Positions 24,722 through 34,100 of a stretch of DNA of 46,794 nucleotides are shown in pieces (position 1 is the first letter of the stretch; each line of letters begins with the position of its first letter). Source of the stretch: Sporisorium sorghi. Lineage: Eukaryota > Basidiomycota > Ustilaginomycetes > Ustilaginales > Ustilaginaceae. Where the stretch lies: NCBI GenBank assembly GCA_023212695.1, contig JALCCG010000172.1, positions 1 through 46,794 on the forward strand, in the 5' to 3' direction. The notes beneath the pieces were generated by a model that saw only the letters and a program-made list of their open reading frames with translations, was not told the origin of the DNA and made no database searches. A program made the position numbers and the translations under genes.

Positions 24722-24759
24722 AAAAAAGACGCCGCAACCATTTCAAGTTGCCCCGTCTT
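24722..24759 (-). terminator. Attenuator-like terminator in the alarmone synthetase leader
   Basis: On the minus strand AAGACG-GG-GCAAC pairs with GTTGC-GG-CGTCTT around an 8-base loop, followed by TTTTTT. It lies 150 bases before the synthetase start, downstream of the predicted promoter, so read-through must be controlled or partial. It could instead simply end the arsR transcript. Confidence 0.7.
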
Positions 24760-24865
24760 CATCCTATGCCGGTATGCTGCTGTTTGACTTACTTTACGCC
24801 GCTGTTCGCGCGGACTTTCAAGACTTCTGTTCAACAAAAGGTTACAACGAAACTCACATCATAAT

Positions 24866-24906
24866 ATAACTATATGATTATATTTAGAATAAAAAAAGCC
24901 TGGCAA
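24866..24906 (-). promoter_or_regulatory. Predicted alarmone synthetase promoter with ArsR-type operator
   Basis: TTGCCA at 24901-24906, an 18-base spacer and a consensus TATAAT at 24877-24882, read leftward. The 18-bp sequence ATAACTATATGATTATAT at 24866-24883 covers the -10 element and also occurs, inverted, in the arsR promoter. Confidence 0.5.
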
Positions 24907-24934
24907 TTGAACAATGTGACCATCGTTAATCACA

Positions 24935-25252
24935 TTAATATTTCATATCACTTTTGTTCAGCTGCTTAAGCATATCTTGTGGAGACGGCATCTCATTCAA
25001 TACGGCCTGAATGTATGGCTTGTCTGCAACATTGAGCGAGTAATATACCCATTGTCCGCGCCTTTCTTCATTCACGATTCCCAGAGATTTCAGTTTTCTT
25101 AAATGTTGGCTGACACCTGGTTGTGACATATGCAGCACGTGAACGAACTCGCACACACACCATTCCCTCTCTGTTAGCAAGATCAGCATCGTCAGTCTTG
25201 TCTTATCTCCCAGCAGCTTTAGCTTATCTGAGATGATCTCCAAACGTTCCAT
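24935..25252 (-). CDS. ArsR/SmtB-family metalloregulator
   Basis: A 105-residue winged-helix repressor. GGAGG lies 8 bases before the ATG at 25252; a longer frame upstream is disfavoured. The DNA-recognition helix region is MSQPGVSQHLRKLKSLGIV, and RRGQWVYYSL is the wing. Residues Cys32 and Cys34 in EWCVCEFV match the CVC thiol site on helix alpha-3 used by classical ArsR to sense arsenite or antimonite, so a soft-metal or metalloid signal is likely. No arsenic resistance gene (arsB, arsC, acr3) is in the window. It probably controls itself and, by the shared operator, perhaps the alarmone synthetase gene. Confidence 0.9.
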   Translation of the reverse strand: MERLEIISDKLKLLGDKTRLTMLILLTEREWCVCEFVHVLHMSQPGVSQHLRKLKSLGIVNEERRGQWVYYSLNVADKPYIQAVLNEMPSPQDMLKQLNKSDMKY

Positions 25253-25301
25253 TCTCTGAACCTCCAATACCATCTTGAGCCAGATTCCATCCACCGTTGA
25301 T

Positions 25302-25332
25302 ATATAATCATATAGTTATCATTCAATCGCAA
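25302..25332 (-). promoter_or_regulatory. arsR promoter and operator
   Basis: TTGCGA at 25327-25332 with a weak -10 near 25304-25309. The 18-bp operator candidate at 25302-25319 fills the spacer and -10, which fits autorepression. It is identical, in inverted orientation, to the sequence at 24866-24883. Confidence 0.5.
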
Positions 25333-25424
25333 TAAAATTACTATTACTATCATGAAGCGCAGGTTTTATTTCTCGGGCAATCGCAAAATAATCTTGGTTT
25401 CGACAACCGAATCTCACTTTGCCA

Positions 25425-26405
25425 TCATGTCGTTACCCGTTCCCATTTTATTTTGGACAGTACCTGCTCCAGCCTGTTCATATCCTTGTGAAAAGGACTA
25501 AGAACCGAATGTAAACTCTGGACTCCGTCCGGGCCAAATAACGAATGATTGTGCTTTATGAAGGTTGTAAGTGTTCCCCCTGGCCCCAAATCCACAAAAA
25601 TCTTATCCTCCATGGGCAGCAAAGTTATCAAGGCATCGCGAAAGCGGATCGGTTCCCGCACCGTGTTCCATAAATATTCGGGTTCAAAAGAAGCACAGGC
25701 CCCGCCAGCTAGAGCTGATATGACTCCTGCTTGAGGAGACTTTAAAGAATATGAGGTTGCATAACGCTTATATAGCGCTCCGGCAGGATCTATCCACTTA
25801 GAGTGAAAACCATAATGAATAGGTAATCGCTGATACATCACTTTGCGGTCTTTTATATAGGACTCCACTTCAGAGAGGCCTGCTGCTCCACCTGAAACGA
25901 CAAAATGATTGTCAAAATTAACCGAGGCAATCTCACAGTTCCGATAAAGCTCCGGTTCGCTATGGAACAGCGATACTTGTTCAAGAATAGCGATCATCCC
26001 TCCCGGTTCGCAATGATTCTGTACGATGTCCGCTTGAACGACCAAACTCTCCAATGCTGAAGTGTAATCCAGCGCTCCGGCAACGGTGCATGACGCAAAT
26101 TCCCCCAGACTGGTACCAAACACATAATCAGGGTAGATCTGCTGCTCCATAAATACCTGGGCTAAGGCATATTCGATCATGAATATGGCGGGATGTGTGA
26201 GCGGCAATGAGTCAAATGGTTGACTTATTGGATAATCCTTATCGTACAGCTCGTCGATGACCGAATTTCCGGTTATTCCGTAATAATATTGATCCAGATG
26301 CCGCATCCAGTGGCGGAACACCGGTTGATCTCGATATAATTCCCTGCCCATTTGGTAGTATTGTGAGCCTTGCCCGGAAAATAAAAATACGATGGATTTC
26401 CCCAC
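25425..26405 (-). CDS. Trans-acting acyl hydrolase of a PKS (PksD/PedC-like AT homologue)
   Basis: A 326-residue protein with the acyltransferase fold: FSGQGSQYYQMG at residues 9-20, nucleophile Ser99 in GTSLGEF and His201 in HYGFHSKW. In malonyl transferases an Arg near position 117-124 holds the malonate carboxylate; aligning through the Gly-Ala-Leu-Asp helix puts Gln124 here (LVVQADIVQ). That swap and GTSLGEF in place of GHSLGEY point to the PksD/BaeD/PedC group, which removes stalled acyl units from carrier proteins, rather than to the loading transferase. It starts at GTG behind GGGGAG, 17 bases after the preceding hydrolase gene, and ends the operon. A malonyl transferase role cannot be excluded. 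Confidence 0.85.
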   Translation of the reverse strand: MGKSIVFLFSGQGSQYYQMGRELYRDQPVFRHWMRHLDQYYYGITGNSVIDELYDKDYPISQPFDSLPLTHPAIFMIEYALAQVFMEQQIYPDYVFGTSLGEFASCTVAGALDYTSALESLVVQADIVQNHCEPGGMIAILEQVSLFHSEPELYRNCEIASVNFDNHFVVSGGAAGLSEVESYIKDRKVMYQRLPIHYGFHSKWIDPAGALYKRYATSYSLKSPQAGVISALAGGACASFEPEYLWNTVREPIRFRDALITLLPMEDKIFVDLGPGGTLTTFIKHNHSLFGPDGVQSLHSVLSPFHKDMNRLEQVLSKIKWERVTT

Positions 26406-26422
26406 CTTTGTTCACTCCCCTA

Positions 26423-27097
26423 TCATCGAAAATTAAATACGCTTTTCTGATTCGGCCTCATTCTGAAATCGACAAAATGCTTGCGCGAATCCAATTGAAA
26501 GTAAATATTCTGATCGTATAACCTTCTTATGGTTTGGCCTGGCTCGGCCCCATAGGAATGACCGGGATACACACGCAAGTCCGGGGCAGCCAAAGCCTTG
26601 ATCTTTTGGATACTCTCAAACATCGCCTCAGCCGAACCGCCTGGATAATGGCATCCCCCACAGCCCTCTATGAATAAAGTGTCTCCAGTAAATACGCAGT
26701 CCTCCAGCAAAAAACACATGCTTCCCGAGGTATGTCCGGGTGTCCACAAGCAGGTGACCTTCGTTCTCCCAATCGAGATGACTTCTTGATCCGCGACACT
26801 TATCAGGTTTCTGCAATGGAATCCGTAGTCTTCAATTTCCACATTCGACATGAATACGTCACATTCAAAAATCTCCGTGAGCACCAAGGTCAAATTCACG
26901 TGATCATAATGGGAGTGAGTCAACATAATCCCCTTCACGTCTGCATTCAAATCGTTCAGCTTGCCGAGGATGGCATCGAGTTCCCATGAAGGATCGATTA
27001 ACAAGGCAGAACGACTGCTTTTGTCCAAAACAATATAGCAATAATTAATGTAAGGAAGCGAGACCGTTCGTAGTGCAAACACTTCGTAATTAACCAT
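26423..27097 (-). CDS. MBL-fold hydrolase of the PKS cluster (PksB/BaeB-like)
   Basis: A 224-residue metallo-beta-lactamase-fold enzyme of the glyoxalase II type. The zinc ligands are all visible: THSHYDH (His61, His63, Asp65, His66), His121 in TPGHTSGS, Asp138 in FTGDTLF and His179 in YPGHSYG. Proteins of this kind (PksB, BaeB) accompany bacillaene-type trans-AT clusters and are thought to act as thioesterases, possibly in quality control. GGGAGG directly precedes the ATG. It lies 72 bases after the PKS stop with a strong hairpin between, and 17 bases before the acyl hydrolase, so all belong to one leftward operon. Confidence 0.87.
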   Translation of the reverse strand: MVNYEVFALRTVSLPYINYCYIVLDKSSRSALLIDPSWELDAILGKLNDLNADVKGIMLTHSHYDHVNLTLVLTEIFECDVFMSNVEIEDYGFHCRNLISVADQEVISIGRTKVTCLWTPGHTSGSMCFLLEDCVFTGDTLFIEGCGGCHYPGGSAEAMFESIQKIKALAAPDLRVYPGHSYGAEPGQTIRRLYDQNIYFQLDSRKHFVDFRMRPNQKSVFNFR

Positions 27098-27125
27098 TGT
27101 CCTCCCTTTCGCATAGGCATGACAA

Positions 27126-27166
27126 AATCCCGACTAAGCGCCTTGTACCGCAGCTTAGTCGGGATT
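27126..27166 (-). terminator. Intra-operon hairpin after the PKS gene
   Basis: A perfect 14-bp stem, AATCCCGACTAAGC with GCTTAGTCGGGATT, lies 4 bases past the PKS stop and is followed leftward by TTGTCAT. The T-tract is short, so partial termination or protection of the 3' end is more likely than a full stop, as two cluster genes follow. Confidence 0.65.
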
Positions 27167-27169
27167 CGT

Positions 27170-28125
27170 TCACACCTTGCTTCCGTGTAATTCTTTCGTT
27201 TGCTCTTTAAACATCTGGAGGAACTCCTTGGTTATGCCTTCTCCAGAATATAACGCTTCGCAAAATGCAAAAATCGTTTCGTACGATTTAGCTTCCGACA
27301 ACAGCACCATATGATTCGAAGGATCGATATCCATGACATGCAGGTCCGGGAACTGGCGTTCCCACTCCTTCCAGTATGCCGCTTGGTCTAGAACCGACGA
27401 ATCTTCGGTTGTCGAGAAGTACGGCTCCAGCTCTCCGAAGATCAAGCCGCCCTTATTGCGGAAATAGTAGCAGGTTACGGCATCCGGGTCGGGAAGCGGC
27501 ATTGCCGTATATTGATCGAATTGGTAAGCATGCTGTATCTTGACATTCGCCTCGATCATGGACACAATCTGATCCTCGGTCTTGGTGAGTCCGCGTGTGT
27601 TTCCCAGCTTAATAAGCTGCTCCAGCAGTTTGCCCTCTTCCACATTAAAGTCCAGTTCATCCCTATGAATCAGCGTCTGGATAAACTTGTCCGGTTCTTG
27701 AAAATTCCTCGAGGCAAGCGCCAAGTTAACGGCCTGCAATACGGCCGTTGTTCTTGAGACGGCTCCTTGCTGGAACTCTTTGCCGTATGGGGAGTCCAGC
27801 ATCACAACCGAATTCACCGCATGCCCCAGTACCTGCAATTGACGCGTTACTTCATAGGCCAGAACCCCGCCTAAGGAGTATCCTCCCAGATCATAAGGAC
27901 CGTCGGGCTGAACCGATTGAATAATGTGGGCATAATAAGCAGCCATCGCCCCGACCCCTTTTAGAGGAGTACGGTCAGTCAACCACCCTCTGGCCTGAAT
28001 TCCGTAAAAGGGACGCTCACTCTTTTGCGCCAACTTCTGGTACATTTCGACACCGCCCAACCCCCCATGAAACCAGAATACGGGCGAACCTTGTGATCCT
28101 TTGTTAAGCAGGATGAGCTCGGGAA
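27170..28125 (-). other. PKS part 7: terminal thioesterase
   Basis: About 315 residues of alpha/beta hydrolase. FWFHGGLGG forms the oxyanion-hole region, the nucleophile Ser is in GGYSLGGVLAYE, a likely Asp is in VVMLDSPYG and a likely His is in DPSNHMVLL. It releases the chain by hydrolysis or lactonisation; sequence alone does not say which. Confidence 0.9.
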
Positions 28126-31100
28126 ATTGCGGCCAACTGACGGGTGCAATAGACGCATTCTCAGGATGAAGTCTGGGCTGCCTGTCTTCTGTCGGCGGCA
28201 ATTCAATCATGGCAGCAATATCCATCACCGTCCTGCATTCCTGCAGCTTGACGAGATCAACCGCGGGATCCAGCTGGTGCTGCAGCTGCTGCAGCAGCTG
28301 CATCAATAGAATGGAGTCAAGCCCGTATCGATCCAAGGGCAGCCCCGGATTCATCTCAGCCGGTGCCATGCCCAGTATGCTCGATACGATATCGATCACG
28401 CGGCTGCTTATATAAGGATCAGGATCGGTCTCTTGTACATCGTCCAGCTCAGGCCAGCACCTTCTCTTCTCGAATGGATACGCGGGAAGAGATATTCTAT
28501 GGACTCGTTCTTCCATATGAAGCCATTCCCAAGGGAACTGCCCGCCTTTTGTCCATTGCAGCGCTATGTTGGTCAAATTGTTTTCTGCAAAAAGCGACTG
28601 AAGCGCAGCCGAATCCAGTTTGGAGCTTGAGAAGGTTGTATCCCCGGTAAAAATGGCCGGATTCGTAATGGCCCCACCGGGGTTATCCGGTGATGCATTC
28701 AGGAATATCCTGAAACCAGTAATCAGTTCCTCCCTGCTGCTGGCAACCATAGCTAACCGGGACTCCATCTGTTCCCTTCCCACCTGTAAGGTATATGCAA
28801 ATTCCTCTAATGAGAACTCGGAATGACGTTCTGCATATTCAAGCATCTGTGAAGCGTATTCTTGAAGCCGCTCTGTTTTTTTTGCCGACAGGACGATAAT
28901 CTGAGGTTTCCCTGAAGGTTCTGCCCGAAGCAACTCTTCATCTGCAGGGATATACTCTTCAAGAATGACATGGGCGTTTACACCGCCGATCCCGTAGCTG
29001 TTTATCGCTGCGCGCCGCGGAAGCGTCTTGCCGTCTGCATCGGTTAAGGCTTCCCATTCATGATGCTCTGCGGAGATTCGCAGCGGACTGCCCGCAAGCG
29101 AAATATGTTCACTCGGACTTGTAAATCGGACCACCCCCGGGATAAGTTTATGCCTTATCGCCTGTATGGCCTTGATCAACGAAGCCATGCCGGAAGCCAC
29201 TTCCCCATGACCCATGGCGGGCTTCAAGGTGCTGATATAACAAGCATTGTCCTTGACTGAATCGATTGCAGACGAGCTGTTCGACGCAATCTCCTGATAT
29301 CCCGCCCTCAGTGCATTCACTTCAATGCCGTCAGCCATCGGGGACGCAATGCCATGAGCTTCGATATAAGATATCGTCCGAGGATGAACTCCCGAGCCTT
29401 TAAAGGCTTGAGACATAGCGGCTTTCATGCCTCCGGCATTGGGAGAGGTCAATGACATCCCCTTGCCCCCATGCGAAACGCCTGTCCCTTTGATTACCGC
29501 ATAAATGAGATTATGGTCCTTGATTGCTTTTGACAAAGGCTTGATGATCATCGCACCAACCCCCTCGCTCCGCACGAACCCGTCCGCGTCGGACTGAAAG
29601 GATTTGGCATGTCCATCCGGGCTAAGATAGCCCATGGCATCAAAACCTATGAAGCCTATTGGAGAGATCAGCAGGTTTACGGCGCCAACGATGGCTTGTT
29701 CGCATTCTTGATCGCGAATAGAGCGAATGGCACGATGCAAGGCCACCAAGGTTGAGGAACAAGCCGTTTCGTAATATTCGCTCGGCCCTTGCAGGTTTAA
29801 GGCATAGGAGATACGGTTCGGAATCAAGGATGGAACGACCCCTGTCATCGCTTGGGGATTCCCCTGCGAGATCGAAGTGATGTTCATATAATCGCCTGGA
29901 CCTGCAGCCACGAATACACCTGTAGGATCTTGCGACAGCTTGCCCGGTGCAATACCGGCATCCTCGACCGCCTTCCAAACCTGGGTGAGCAGGAGACGCT
30001 GCTGGGGATCCATAATCTCGGCTTCTCTCGGGGAAATACCGAAGAATAACGGATCAAATTCTTTCACGCCTTCAATGAAGCCTCCCCATTTTAGACTGGA
30101 ATGCCCTTGAGCCTCGGAAGGATCATCCAGACACTCCCTCCAGTCCCAACGCTCCTTCGGTATTTCCGTGATACAATCCTTGCCCTCCACGATATTCCTC
30201 CAAAATTCATTCACATCCTGTGCCATCGGAAACAGACCGCTGATACCTACGATAGCCATCGGCTCAGGATCAGCTTGAGTGTCTTGGGCAACCTGGGCTA
30301 ACTGGACAGGCTGGACAACTTTCGGCGCCCATCGGGAGCGAGGTTTTCTGACGGGATTCACTTCTTCCTTCTCAACCTCAACCTCTACTGCGTTTATCTC
30401 TATTACGTTAACCTCTGGAGCGTCCGACTGCATGTCCGATGGAGTCCCAGCGGTAAATGCAGCCGGATGTTCCGCGATCAGGTATTCGGCAAAACTATCC
30501 AGCGTTGTATATTCAAAGAACACGGTCGGAGTCAATTCAAGACTGTAGGCTTCATTCAACATGTTGGCAAATTGCGTAAGGGAGATCGAGTCGAATCCAT
30601 ACTCACTGAATTCCGATTGAATATCGATATCTTCCAGCTTGACCTTTAATAGTGTGGACACGTTCTGTATCAACACGGTCTCTACTCTATCCCTCTGCGT
30701 GCCGTCATCGTGCTTGACGGTAGCTGTCATCATGCTCGGCTGTGGAGCAACGGCATTGGTTGGAGGGAGCATTCTGGGTTTCATTCGTGACATCATGCCT
30801 GTCATGACCAGAACCTGATTTCTTCCCGAGGCAAGCCCCTGATACAGTGCTTGAATTCCCGCAGAAGTCTGCATCGGGACGGTGCCCAGACTCTTCAGCA
30901 TGATTTTTTCGACGTCATCGCCGACGCGCATACCGCCCTCTTTCCACAAGGGCCAATTGATGGATAACATTCGACCATGTCGCTGCTCGGATGCGGCGAG
31001 CGTATTTCTATACTCTGCGAAGGCATCCATGAAAGCATTGGCGGCAGCATAATCTGTCTGACCCGGATTTCCCGTCGCCCCAGCCACAGAAGAGAAAGCA

Positions 31101-34100
31101 ATAAACAAATCCAGATGAATATTTTTACTGGCTTCGTCCAAATTTACGAGCCCGTTAACTTTGGGGGCCATCACCTCTTGCAGTTCCCCCACATCTTTTC
31201 TAAGAATAAGATTGTCCCGGATGATGCCCGCTCCATGAATGATCCCGTTCAGACGTCCATATTCATCCTGGATACTTCGGAACAAGGCGAAGACCTGCTG
31301 CCTGTCCGTCACGTCCACTTGTCTATAATCCACCTTGGCACCGCGAGCTCGAAGTTCGTCCAGCTCCGCCCGCGCCCCTGCTTGCAGCGCAGAACGTCCG
31401 GTAAGAATCAACACGGTTTCTTTGGCTGTATTCGTAATCTCTCTGGCAAAAATAATGCCCAGACCGCCAGCACCGCCCGTAATCAGATAGATGCCTTGGT
31501 CCTTCCACGGAGGAACTGCTTCCTTAGCATCAGCATGAAGCTCGCCCCATCCCGCAACCCATCGTTTGCCGTCCCGATATCGGATGTGTTGATCCGACGG
31601 CTGGCCGCTGTTCTCCATGGATACACCTGTCAATTTCGCAATTTCGGCTGAGCCTGATTCTATATCGATAAATTGACATGCAAGCTTGGAACTTTCCAAC
31701 TGTGCTGCCTTCATTAATCCCGAAAGACCCGAGAACAACAACCGGTCATTCTGCGGAAGGGATACAACCTGAATCAGAATTTTATCTTTCGGTTTCTCTT
31801 GCAGGACGGCTTGGATTTCCTCAAATATCCGGCTGGCATAACTTGTATACCGTTCTTCCATTCTTTCCTGAGATGAATCCAGCGTGATACAGCGTGCCTG
31901 AGTCATCTGTTGGTTCATGCCCTGCTGCAGGTCCAGACCGATCTCGCACAGGAAGACCAGATGTTTGGCATAACCCTGGGCGCTGGTGTTGCTAGGGACA
32001 GGCTGCTCCCTCCAGATCGGCTCCAGCATAAGAGTCCCGGGTGTCTCTGAAAGACCCTGTGACTTCACCTCACCGTCTAGCACCCTGGTTGAAAAACCTT
32101 TCATTATTACAAATACAGTCCCTTGAGCATCGCATAAATGGATATCCAGCTTCTGCACTTTGCTATCTGCTTTATTTCCTTCGCTGTACCGGATCAGAGC
32201 CCACATTTCAGACGGGCAGCGGCCAAATACCTCAAGCTCCTGAAGTGCAAACGGAAGTCCCGGCTTCAGGGCAGCGGACGACGCTGGATCTGAGCTCATC
32301 ATCATGGAAATCGTTGCCTGCAGGGCCGAATCCATCAAGCTGGGATGCAGAGTATACATTGGGGTTGTTTCAGAAACCACGGCGGGAATGGACAGCTTGG
32401 CCAATGCCTGACCACTCCCCAAATAAACCTTCTGTATTCCCTGGTGAGCCGGACCGTAATGAATGCCCATGGCTCTGTATGTTTCATAGATCTGGTTTGA
32501 TGAAATGACATCTCGATTACATTCAGACTGAAGGGCTTGGATATCCAGCGATATATGATCCTCCATACTGCCTAATATCGCACTCCCTTGACTGTGCAGC
32601 ACTGCTTCTCCATCTGCTCCTGGTTCGCTGCTGTATACTTCATAGGCAATTTCACCATTGTCCTCATGAACAAGATCAATGTAGACTTGAACGGGTTCAT
32701 CTCGCACCGCAATAGGCCGAGCCCACACCACGTTCTTGAGCCGTATTCCCATGCGCTCTTCCTTCAGTATCTCTCCGGCCGTTTGCTCAACAGCCGCTCG
32801 CGCCATTTCAAGATAAGCCACACCAGGCAGGACAGGCGCCCCCTTCACCACATGATCCTTCAGGAAAAACTCGTTCCCCGTATACATCGAAGTGAAACGC
32901 AGCCCCGACAGGTCAGAGGTATTCCGATGAAGCAAAGGATGAACAACAGATGCTGCCGATGCTTCAGCAGGTCGGCTTGTTTCAGCGTCTGCCCCAGCTT
33001 CAGGGATCCAGTACGGTTCACCGGCAAAAGGATAAGTTGGCAAGCCGATCCGAGAAGGTTTAACTTCGCCATAGATCTGGCCCCAGTCAACGCTCAGCCC
33101 CCTCACCCATAAATTGAGAAGTTTGGCGTATTTTCCTCGCTGGATCCATCTAACGATGGCATCCTGGATTTCTTCATCAGCCTCAAGAAGCGACATCGTC
33201 TCCTTATTGCGCTTGACCTGCCCTCTGAACGTATCCTTGATCGAATCGCAGCCATTCGCGAACTCGTGTAATTTTGCCTTAAGATCGTCCACGGAGCCAA
33301 CGATCATGGCCAAGCGATCCTCCATGGCCTCGCGTCCCACTTGAAGTGTATACGCTATATCCCGCAGGCTTGCATCCGTCAGCTGTTCTTCGCCGATGGC
33401 GTGCATTAGCCTTCTGGCCTGCTCCCGGAGCCTGTCTTCGTTTTTGGCAGATAAGAGTATTAATGCAGGGCTATGTGAATGAACGGCAATAGGAGCCTTA
33501 TGGCTGTCCTTAGGGATATACTCCTCAACCACGATATGGGCGTTAGCTCCTCCTGCCCCGAAGGACGAAATTCCGGACCGGCGAGGTACCTCCTCCCCAT
33601 TAATCGTGGGACGCTTCCAATACGCCGTTTCACTCTGCACGACAAATGGCGTCTGATTGAAGTCGATGTTAGGGTTCAGTCTTTGTCCGTGCATGACATT
33701 TTTCACAAGCGTTTGATGTTTCATTTGAAGCAGCACTTTCGTAAGCTGCGCGATGCCGGCCGCTGCCTCCGCATGTCCGATGTTCGATTTGACCGAGGAG
33801 ATGGAACAATAGCCTGTTTCTTCGGTATATCTACCAAATACGTCCGTCAAACCTTTAATCTCGATCGGATCACCAAGCGCCGTTCCGGTACCGTGAGCTT
33901 CGATGGAGCTGATGCTTCTTGGGTCAATTCCACTTTGGATGAGCGCATTCTCAATGGCCTGTGATTGGGATACCGGACTTGGAACGGTATAACCGTTCGT
34001 TCTGCCCGCATGACTGACTGCAGTGCCTTTTATGACTCCATAAATGTAGTCCTGATCTTGGATTGCCTCTTGCAAAGGTTTCAAAAAGACGGCGCCTATC

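Noticed and set aside
24529..24837. A 102-codon frame on the minus strand in the alarmone synthetase leader
   Set aside because: It starts at TTG without a ribosome binding site, runs through a terminator hairpin and overlaps the synthetase start out of frame.
24866..25319. The inverted 18-mers as ends of a small mobile element around arsR
   Set aside because: The identity stops after about 18 bases, no target duplication is seen, and both copies sit on promoter elements, which fits operators better.
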